Part shown: positions 1 through 4,378 of the stretch, piece after piece
Numbering within the stretch: the first letter of the stretch is position 1
Layout of the letters: each line of letters starts with the position of its first letter
Assembly: GCA_018894655.1 (NCBI GenBank)
Contig: JAHIPE010000068.1
Location: 1-5,361 of the forward strand
Length of the DNA stretch: 5,361 nucleotides
Direction: 5' to 3'
From: Actinomycetota bacterium
GTDB taxonomy: Bacteria; Actinomycetota; Geothermincolia; Fen-727; Anoxymicrobiaceae
Made by a program: the position numbers and the translations under genes
Notes under the pieces: generated by a model
The model's input: only the letters and a program-made list of their open reading frames with translations
The model's database searches: none
What the model was told of the DNA's origin: nothing

Positions 1-365
1 AGTACATCAACATAGGAACCGGGGGCGCGGACATGGGTTCCAGCTACTTCCTGTGGCGTATCGTGGGCTGGGGACGGGCGGCTGAGATATGCATGACCGG
101 AGACAGGATTCCCGCGGAGGAGGCGTACCGGATAGGCCTGGCCAACCACCTCTACTCGAGAGAGGACCTCATGCCCGCCGCGAGGGCGATGGCGGCGAAC
201 ATGGCCTCCAAGACCAGGATGGGTCTGCGGCTCACCAAGGATGCGTTCAACGCCGCGCTCAACGCCTCCAGCCTGGAGGACGCCAACAGGATGGAGGCCC
301 GCAACCAGTCGTTCTTTATCGTGGGCGGGCTCCGGCAGGCGCAGCAGGACCCCCCTCCCGCTTGA
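1..365 (+). CDS. Enoyl-CoA hydratase/isomerase (crotonase) family protein, C-terminal part
   Basis: This is the 3' part of a crotonase-superfamily gene. The frame is open from base 3 and stops with TGA at 363-365, leaving about 120 residues. The visible part opens with YINIGTGGADMGSSYFLWRIVG, which matches the family's region just after the oxyanion-hole segment (GxxxDxGxxxxLxRxVG). It continues with the helix 'RAAEICMTGDRIPAEEAYRIGLANHLY', the usual family block for the CoA-binding fold and trimer contacts, and then the C-terminal helices ending in 'MEARNQS'. Family members hydrate or isomerise enoyl-CoA thioesters in the cytoplasm. The exact substrate cannot be read from this half, because the first oxyanion-hole block lies outside the window. 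The last 20 residues (FFIVGGLRQAQQDPPPA) do not resemble the common 'FREKRxPxF' ending. An acyl-CoA synthetase lies 2.2 kb away, so fatty or carboxylic acid breakdown is a reasonable inference. The family call is firm; the specific reaction is not. Confidence 0.9.
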   Translation, partial: YINIGTGGADMGSSYFLWRIVGWGRAAEICMTGDRIPAEEAYRIGLANHLYSREDLMPAARAMAANMASKTRMGLRLTKDAFNAALNASSLEDANRMEARNQSFFIVGGLRQAQQDPPPA

Positions 366-392
366 GAGGCGGGTTCGGGGCACGCCCGGAGT

Positions 393-410
393 CCGGGACG
401 AGAGTCCCGG
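393..410 (+). terminator. GNRA-capped stem-loop after the crotonase gene
   Basis: CCGGGAC (393-399) and GTCCCGG (404-410) form a perfect 7-bp GC-rich stem closed by the four bases GAGA, a GNRA-type tetraloop. It begins 27 bases after the crotonase stop codon. That position suits a transcription terminator or an mRNA 3'-end stabiliser. However, the sequence after it (CTGAAATAG) has no run of T, so it is not a textbook intrinsic terminator. Confidence 0.4.
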
Positions 411-414
411 CTGA

Positions 415-464
415 AATAGTGGGATATGGACCCGCGAGGTGAATATCTCGAGCATTTCACTATT
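415..464. repeat. Inverted repeat upstream of the lipoprotein promoter
   Basis: AATAGTG (415-421) is repeated as its exact reverse complement CACTATT (458-464). Inside it lie a second pair, GATAT (423-427) with ATATC (443-447), and an overlapping alternative pair, GTGAA (439-443) with TTCAC (456-460). This stretch is AT-richer than its surroundings and ends about 25 bases before the extended -10 element at 490-498. It could be an operator, or simply a second RNA fold after the crotonase gene. No regulator is identified. Confidence 0.3.
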
Positions 465-489
465 ATTGGAACCCGTGAAGGTGCATCAG

Positions 490-498
490 TGATACAAT
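490..498 (+). promoter_or_regulatory. Extended -10 promoter for the lipoprotein gene
   Basis: The bases TGATACAAT fit an extended -10 element (TGn followed by TACAAT, one change from TATAAT). There is no convincing -35 box at 16-18 bases upstream; TTGGAA at 466-471 is 21 bases away, which is too far. Extended -10 promoters often work without a good -35. Transcription would start near 505, giving a leader of about 110 bases before the TTG start at 615. Confidence 0.4.
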
Positions 499-520
499 TC
501 CCATTACGGCATAAACTGAC

Positions 521-580
521 GCCCCTGGCGCACGGGCGTTCGGGGAAAGCCGGGGTCCAAACGCAAGAGCGGGGCCAGGC
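521..580 (+). ncRNA. Candidate structured 5' leader (cis-regulatory RNA) of unknown class
   Basis: This stretch lies between the proposed promoter and the ribosome binding site. It can fold as nested stems: an outer stem CCTGGC (524-529) with GCCAGG (574-579), and an inner stem GCGTT (536-540) with AACGC (560-564). An alternative pairing is GCCCC (521-525) with GGGGC (571-575). The loop contains GGGGAAAGCCGG, and an unpaired CAAACGCAAGAGC follows. Two mutually exclusive folds in a leader are compatible with a regulatory switch. However, I could not match it to a known riboswitch class, and short GC-rich stems occur by chance in DNA like this. Confidence 0.25.
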
Positions 581-601
581 ACCAATGCAAGACGTTCGAC
601 T

Positions 602-609
602 AGGAGGGG
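602..609 (+). promoter_or_regulatory. Shine-Dalgarno site that fixes the TTG start of the lipoprotein
   Basis: AGGAGGGG sits five bases before the TTG at 615-617, near-ideal spacing. The upstream in-frame ATGs at 426 and 585 lack such a site. Starting at TTG also places a charged N-terminus directly before the hydrophobic signal segment, so this site decides the start. Confidence 0.75.
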
Positions 610-614
610 TTTCC

Positions 615-1373
615 TTGCAACACAAGAGAATCATCATTCCGGCTCTGGGCGTGCTCCTGGTCGTGGCAATAGCCCTGGTCTGCGGCTGCGGAGACACCGG
701 CACGGACTTGAGCTACAGTAACTCCGGTACGACACCCGTGGTGACGTTCAACCGCTACCAGGCAATCGCCCCCATATACAACTCCAGCGCCCCGGTGACG
801 ATAATCTACGGCGACGGGAAGGCCACTCAGAAAAAAGGCCCCTACGAGTTCACAACCGGGAGTCTTACCGGCGATGGCCTGAGCGGTGTGCTCCAGTCGC
901 TCTCGGAGGAAGGCTTCTTCGAACTGGAGGGGGAGTACTCGGGAAAGCCGATGCCGGGGGGTGTCACCGAGGTCCTCGTGGTCAGGCTATCTGACAAGAC
1001 GTACGAAATCTCCGTACAGAGTGGGCAGGGGCCTCCCAACTGGGAGAAGATCGTGAGCACGGTGACCGACCTCGAGACGTCCGGGCCACAGGAGTACATC
1101 CCGGATACCATCCTGCTGTTCGTGAAGGCGGAGCCCGGAGCGCCAAGCGCTCCCAACGTCATGACCTGGCCCGGCGACAGCGAGGACCTGGCCCGTGCAT
1201 CCTCCGCGGAGTCGAACGGCGTCAAACTGGAAGGCGAAGAAGCGAGCGTCGCCTGGAAGGCGATCCAGGAGTCGATGAAAGGTGAGACAGAGGTTACCTG
1301 GAAGGCGAACGGCGGCTTCTACACCTACGTCTACGCGGTGCCGGTCTTCCCGGGGATACCGGAGCAGCGGTGA
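615..1373 (+). CDS. Uncharacterised lipoprotein, TTG start
   Basis: This encodes a 252-residue exported lipoprotein of unknown function. The TTG start is preferred because of the strong ribosome binding site at 602-609. The N-terminus MQHKR is followed by a hydrophobic segment (residues 6-22) and then VCGC. Cys25, preceded by V-C-G, is the best lipid-anchored cysteine; Cys23 is the alternative. The mature part is about 228 residues. It begins with a Ser/Thr/Gly-rich linker (26-42), then a small mixed domain (about 43-155) with 'VTIIYGDGKA', 'LSGVLQSLSEEGFFELEGEYSG' and a following strand 'TEVLVVRLSDKTYEISV'. The C-terminal part (about 156-252) is less regular and ends in an aromatic strand 'GGFYTYVYAVPVF'. 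The strand-turn-strand then helix order recalls secreted domains in which 'GDG' precedes a helix ending in 'GFF', but I cannot name a family. It sits 249 bases after the crotonase gene and has its own likely promoter. Its 3' end faces the small lipoprotein gene across the inverted-repeat element. Confidence 0.85.
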   Translation: MQHKRIIIPALGVLLVVAIALVCGCGDTGTDLSYSNSGTTPVVTFNRYQAIAPIYNSSAPVTIIYGDGKATQKKGPYEFTTGSLTGDGLSGVLQSLSEEGFFELEGEYSGKPMPGGVTEVLVVRLSDKTYEISVQSGQGPPNWEKIVSTVTDLETSGPQEYIPDTILLFVKAEPGAPSAPNVMTWPGDSEDLARASSAESNGVKLEGEEASVAWKAIQESMKGETEVTWKANGGFYTYVYAVPVFPGIPEQR

Positions 1374-1398
1374 CAGGGACTCCCGCCACGTGCCTTAG

Positions 1399-1558
1399 TA
1401 CCCCGTTCCATAAATACGCTTGCATTCGAACGTCGATGCATCCGCACCTGCTGCGTTCCGCTTCCTCGCGGTACTCACGGAGTACAGCTCGGTCGCGCGC
1501 CTTGCATGAGCGGCGCCTCGGCGCTCTCGATACGACACCGTATTTATGGAACGGGGCA
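1399..1558. mobile_element. 160-bp MITE-like element with terminal inverted repeats
   Basis: The ends are inverted repeats of 20 bases: 1399-1418 against the reverse complement of 1539-1558, matching at 19 of 20 positions (A1400 is the odd one). The shared core is CCCCGTTCCATAAATACG. Directly outside both ends lies CTTAG (1394-1398 and 1559-1563), which reads as a 5-bp target duplication. Because CTTAG is itself nearly palindromic, the duplication could instead be TTA, with repeats of 21 bases. The interior has no credible gene. It contains short hairpins: TGCA(T)TCGA-ACG-TCGATGCA (1421-1440), CCGC/GCGG (1458-1471), GTACTC-ACG-GAGTAC (1471-1485) and GAGCG/CGCTC (1508-1526). It also has a direct repeat of CTTGCAT (1419-1425, 1501-1507). 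The size, ends and lack of a transposase fit a non-autonomous miniature element moved by a transposase encoded elsewhere. It may also serve as a two-way terminator between the convergent genes. Confidence 0.65.
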
Positions 1559-1559
1559 C

Positions 1560-1817
1560 TTAGAGCCCGAGCTCTTTGTCGTCCAGTTCGCTATCGCTGA
1601 AATCTTCCGTGTCCACCAGGTTCATTTCACTGTCGAGCTCATTGATGTAGGCTTCGACAGGCACCACCTTGCCGTTCGACACGTCCCCGGCATCGGGGTC
1701 CCGGCTCGAGGTCCCTTTCTCTCCGCAGGAAACGGCGAGCAGGGCGAAGGTGATAAGGACCGCGAGCAGGCAGGCGATAACCAGATACCTCTTCTTGCCG
1801 TAGACCATTGAGAACAT
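1560..1817 (-). CDS. Small acidic lipoprotein of unknown function
   Basis: This encodes an 85-residue lipoprotein. The ATG at 1815-1817 is preceded by GAGAGGGGG with 8 bases of spacing. The GTG at 1836-1838 would add seven residues and overlap the upstream gene by GTGA; it is possible, but has a weaker ribosome site. The N-terminus (MFSMVYGKKRY) leads into a hydrophobic segment (residues 12-28) and the lipobox AVSC, with Cys31 as the lipidated residue. The mature part is only about 55 residues and strongly acidic, rich in Asp, Glu and Ser ('ELDSEMNLVDTEDFSDSELDDKELGL'), without a recognisable domain. It is probably largely extended, apart from a short possible helix 'VEAYINEL'. It follows the coiled-coil gene by 17 bases, so the two are very likely co-transcribed. 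Its TAA stop (1560-1562) lies inside the putative target duplication of the MITE-like element. No function is proposed. Confidence 0.75.
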   Translation of the reverse strand: MFSMVYGKKRYLVIACLLAVLITFALLAVSCGEKGTSSRDPDAGDVSNGKVVPVEAYINELDSEMNLVDTEDFSDSELDDKELGL

Positions 1818-1834
1818 AAGCCATGCCCCCTCTC

Positions 1835-2422
1835 TCACGACGTGGCCCGCACGACCGAGAGAAGCGGCGTGGCGGGCACGCTCGACGAGGACTCGGACGG
1901 GTTCTGCCCCTTCAGGTCCTCCAGGTCTTTCCTTATAACGGTCTGGTAGAAGTGACGGATATCCAGGATGTCCTCCCGGAATACCCTGAGCAGGGAACGC
2001 GCCTCCCCGAGGACCTGCGCGAACTGGCCACCCCCCGCGCCAGGGGCGAGTTCCGCGGCTTCCTCCAGCTTCTTGATGAAAACCGCGTAATCCGTGGCGG
2101 CCTTCTTTATCTTTAGATCAAGCTCCCTGTAGTCACTCTTTATCCTGACGACGTCGTACCCTTCCGCCTCCAGGGCGTCGGCTATCTCCTCGAGCCTCGT
2201 CTTTACCCTCTTGTACGTCTCGATATGCCTGTCCTTGTTATTGTTGAACCGGGTGATGATCAGCTCTATCCTCTTCTGGACGGTGTCCGCCCGCTCCTCC
2301 TGGATCTCCTGCCGCCTCTCTTTCGCCTTTTCCGCCGGGCTCTGCTGGAAGGCGCCGGCGCATACCCCGGTAACAAGCACCAGGGCCAACGTCAGCGCGC
2401 CGACAATCGTTATCCTTTTCAT
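1835..2422 (-). CDS. Secreted helical (coiled-coil) protein of unknown function
   Basis: This encodes a 195-residue exported protein. A signal peptide (MKR, hydrophobic 4-20) ends in a type I cleavage motif, AGA before Phe25. The mature chain is almost all predicted helix and highly charged. A Glu/Arg/Lys-rich helix (about 29-86) contains 'RRQEIQEERADTVQKRIELIITRFNNNKDRHIETYKRVKTRLEEIADALEAEGYD'. A second helix follows (92-124), then a Gly-rich hinge (127-133), a third helix (134-170) with 'EARSLLRVFREDILDIRHFYQTVIRKDL', and a Ser/Pro-rich tail. I recall similar helical secreted proteins with an 'EAR...R.D.LDIR.FY...R.D' ending annotated as hypothetical in varied bacteria, including candidate phyla. 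This is memory, not a search. The start is the ATG with AGGGGGAGAC before it. It is the first gene of a two-gene unit with the small lipoprotein, and its TGA stop runs straight into that gene's ribosome site. It may act as a periplasmic or cell-surface spacer or chaperone-like protein, but that is a guess. Confidence 0.85.
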   Translation of the reverse strand: MKRITIVGALTLALVLVTGVCAGAFQQSPAEKAKERRQEIQEERADTVQKRIELIITRFNNNKDRHIETYKRVKTRLEEIADALEAEGYDVVRIKSDYRELDLKIKKAATDYAVFIKKLEEAAELAPGAGGGQFAQVLGEARSLLRVFREDILDIRHFYQTVIRKDLEDLKGQNPSESSSSVPATPLLSVVRATS

Positions 2423-2445
2423 GTCTCCCCCTTTCGGCTAGACCT

Positions 2446-2474
2446 ATTGTAGCGCAGTCGGCCGCATACACTAA
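2446..2474 (-). promoter_or_regulatory. Possible promoter for the coiled-coil/lipoprotein operon
   Basis: On the minus strand a TACAAT -10 box (2446-2451) is preceded at 17 bases by TTAGTG (2469-2474), a poor -35. Transcription would start about 20 bases before the ATG at 2422. It lies in the 117-base gap after the synthetase stop, which would allow the two envelope genes their own expression. The rest of that gap (2475-2539) holds only a GC-rich imperfect palindrome near 2517-2534, without a T run. Confidence 0.35.
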
Positions 2475-2539
2475 GAGTTACGTGTTGCATTGATGCCTGG
2501 CACCATTGTTGCGTTGGGCTCCCCCGGGGACCCGCGTCA

Positions 2540-4183
2540 TTATCCCAGGACGCCAATCTCGCCTGCGAAGCGGCTGCGCAGGTCCTTCTTCATTACCTTC
2601 AAGGTCATGCCATACGGCATCTCCCCTACCGGGATTATCCGGACTATACGCGGGGCCCGGTAGCTGGCGATGTTCTCCTGGCACCAGTCCGCCAGCTCCT
2701 CCTCGGTAACCTCATGCCCCTCTTTCAGGCAAACCACCGCCATCGGTACGTGTCCCATTGTGCGGTGAGGAATCCCGATGACCGCGACCTCCTGAACGTC
2801 AGGGTGCTCCAGTATCTCCTCCTCGACCTCCACGCTGAAGACCGAGTAGCCGCCGCACTTTATCATGTCCTTCACCCTGTCCACGAAGAACGTCCTGCCC
2901 CACCGGTCAATTCGGACCATGTCCCCGGTGCGAAACCACCCGCCGACCAGCGCCTGCTCCGTCGCCTCGGGGTTGTTCCAGTACCCCGGGGTGACCCCGG
3001 GTCCCTTTATCCATAGCTCGCCCGGCTCGCCGCGTTTCATCTTGACCCCGTGGTCATCGGCGACCTTGGCGCGGATCGGGGGCATCGGTATTCCAACGCA
3101 TCCCGGCGGCCAGTCCAGCCACTTGAACGCCGGCTTGAGCGTGGCCAACCCGGTAAGCTCAACCATCCCGTACGCCTCGGCAAAGAGCGGCCTGTGCTTG
3201 CGGATGAGACCGGGCTTGGCGGCCAGGTCCCTTATCCTCTCTATGTGGTCGGGGGGCATAGCGTCGGCGGAGGAGCCCAGCAGGCGAAGCGACGACAGGT
3301 CGTACTTCTCCGGGTTCGACGCCAGCATGAACGTGTACATCGCCGGCACCCCCACGAAAAGGGTCGCCTTGTGCTCCTCGATAAGCTCCAGGCACTGGAC
3401 CGGGTCAAAGTGCCTCAAGATGAAACCGCCCGCCCCCGCGCAGGTTCCCATAATGCATGTGCCGAAGCCGAATATATGGGCTATGGGAAGAGCGAATATC
3501 CCGAAGTCCTTCTTGCTCATGGGGAGGACCGCCGCGGCCTTCCTCTGCGCGCCGAGCAGCCCTCTACTGGTCACCGTGGCTCCCTTGGGAAAGCCGGTGG
3601 TCCCGGAGGTGTAGAAGATCCCCACCACGTCGTCGATGCCCATCTTCACGGGGGCAAACTCGTCGGGGACCGCGGAGAGAAGGAGGTCCAGGGACTCGAA
3701 ACCGTCCGGCGCCTTCCCGGATATCCCGACCATGACCCACTTCTCCACTGTGGGAAGAAGAGACGTGTCCCTTATGTTCGAATTGAACACCTCCGGGTCG
3801 GTGATAAGTACCTTCGCCCCGGAGTCCTCCACTATATGCTGTATCTCCTTGCCCCGCAGCATGTAGTTCATGGGGACAGCGATTGCCCCTATCTGCATCG
3901 TGGACATTATAGCGGTGAGGGCCTCGATCCCGTTCCCCGGTATAATGGCGACCCTGTCTCCTTTTTTAACCCCCAGTCTGTCGCGCAACACGTTGGCGAA
4001 GCGGTTGGAGAACCGCACCCACTCCCGGTAGGTGAAGTACGTCCCGTGACCCTCGTACATCTGGTAAGGAAGCGGCTCTTCAACCATGAAGCCTGAATCG
4101 TCCCCGTACAGCTCGGCCAGCAGTTCCACATGACCGGCTATTGTCACGTTTCGGTGGAGAGACATCCGCAGTTTCTCAAACAT
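2540..4183 (-). CDS. AMP-forming acyl-CoA synthetase (fatty-acid--CoA ligase-like)
   Basis: This complete 547-residue enzyme belongs to the ANL (acyl-CoA synthetase/NRPS adenylation/luciferase) superfamily, at normal length. It would activate a carboxylic acid with ATP to an acyl-adenylate and transfer the acyl group to CoA in the cytoplasm. All core motifs are present: the P-loop YTSGTTGFPKG (191-201), 'ALPIAHIFGFG' (231-241), the adenine-site motif YGMVE (338-342), 'GGWFRTGD' with the ribose-binding Asp421, the hinge region DRVKDMIKCGG (435-445), and the C-terminal catalytic lysine Lys529 in 'TLKVMKKDLR'. Some positions differ from the consensus: YGMVE instead of YGxTE, Y-S-V-F-S where N-V-x-P is usual after GG, and Leu instead of Gly before Lys529. 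The start ATG follows AAAGGGGA at good spacing, and a promoter lies at 4250-4278. It is divergent from the FMN oxidoreductase gene. The substrate is unknown; medium- or long-chain or cyclic acids are all possible. Confidence 0.95.
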   Translation of the reverse strand: MFEKLRMSLHRNVTIAGHVELLAELYGDDSGFMVEEPLPYQMYEGHGTYFTYREWVRFSNRFANVLRDRLGVKKGDRVAIIPGNGIEALTAIMSTMQIGAIAVPMNYMLRGKEIQHIVEDSGAKVLITDPEVFNSNIRDTSLLPTVEKWVMVGISGKAPDGFESLDLLLSAVPDEFAPVKMGIDDVVGIFYTSGTTGFPKGATVTSRGLLGAQRKAAAVLPMSKKDFGIFALPIAHIFGFGTCIMGTCAGAGGFILRHFDPVQCLELIEEHKATLFVGVPAMYTFMLASNPEKYDLSSLRLLGSSADAMPPDHIERIRDLAAKPGLIRKHRPLFAEAYGMVELTGLATLKPAFKWLDWPPGCVGIPMPPIRAKVADDHGVKMKRGEPGELWIKGPGVTPGYWNNPEATEQALVGGWFRTGDMVRIDRWGRTFFVDRVKDMIKCGGYSVFSVEVEEEILEHPDVQEVAVIGIPHRTMGHVPMAVVCLKEGHEVTEEELADWCQENIASYRAPRIVRIIPVGEMPYGMTLKVMKKDLRSRFAGEIGVLG

Positions 4184-4249
4184 AACGTCCCCTTTCCCGC
4201 CGGAACTCCTCTAGGGCCGGCTGGCCTGGCAGCGCCTTTCCCCTGACAC

Positions 4250-4278
4250 AGTATATTCCTGCCGGGGGAAACGCCCAA
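4250..4278 (-). promoter_or_regulatory. Sigma-70-like promoter for the acyl-CoA synthetase gene
   Basis: On the minus strand TTGGGC (4273-4278) is followed after exactly 17 bases by TATACT (4250-4255). The -10 box is one base from consensus and the -35 keeps TTG. The implied leader is about 60 bases to the ATG at 4183. It is the best promoter match in the window. Confidence 0.5.
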
Positions 4279-4360
4279 GTGAAACCGCCCGGCGCCTGCG
4301 AGCCGCCGCGAAATGATATAGTTATTCCCACTGGAAAGTGGTGTAAAGCACGCAGGATCA

Positions 4361-4369
4361 AGGGGGAGG
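4361..4369 (+). promoter_or_regulatory. Ribosome binding site that supports the TTG start of the oxidoreductase
   Basis: AGGGGGAGG ends nine bases before TTG 4379-4381. The first in-frame ATG (4403) is 33 bases away, which is too far for this site to serve. Confidence 0.6.
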
Positions 4370-4378
4370 CGGCTTCAG

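Larger units (their letters stand above)
4184..4378. other. Divergent intergenic region between synthetase and oxidoreductase genes
   Basis: This 195-base spacer separates two genes read outward from it, so it should hold promoters for both. The synthetase side has a clear candidate at 4250-4278. On the oxidoreductase side the only -10-like stretch is TATAGT (4317-4322) within an AT-rich patch (4311-4327), with no recognisable -35. The rest is GC-rich, with short overlapping palindromes such as GGCCGGCTGGCC, and no gene is evident. Confidence 0.6.

Noticed and set aside
521..600. Possible cyclic-di-GMP (GEMM) or ydaO/c-di-AMP riboswitch
   Set aside because: Short pieces (ACGCAAGAGC, CCGGGGTCCAA) look similar, but the invariant core segments of both classes are missing or in the wrong order. 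Only an unassigned structured leader is claimed.
426..614. N-terminal extension of the lipoprotein reading frame starting at ATG 426 (63 extra residues)
   Set aside because: There is no good ribosome site at 426. The extension would bury the signal peptide inside the protein and overlaps the promoter and leader. TTG 615 has a strong ribosome site and a proper lipoprotein signal.
152..703. Minus-strand open frame of 183 residues across the crotonase end, the intergenic leader and the lipoprotein signal peptide
   Set aside because: It runs antisense to two real genes and has low-complexity Arg/Ser/Cys composition without domain resemblance.
1370..1811. Plus-strand open frames through the inverted-repeat element (76 and 101 residues)
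   Set aside because: They are read across hairpins and antisense to the small lipoprotein. No coding signal or transposase similarity.
2510..2539. Terminator after the acyl-CoA synthetase stop codon
   Set aside because: The GC-rich palindrome near 2517-2534 has mismatches, leaves too small a loop and is not followed by a T run on the minus strand.
3050..4096. Long open frame on the plus strand (348 residues) antisense to the acyl-CoA synthetase
   Set aside because: It is a GC-driven shadow of the synthetase, whose motifs are unambiguous on the minus strand. The translation shows no family resemblance and an odd Arg/Gly/His/Pro composition.
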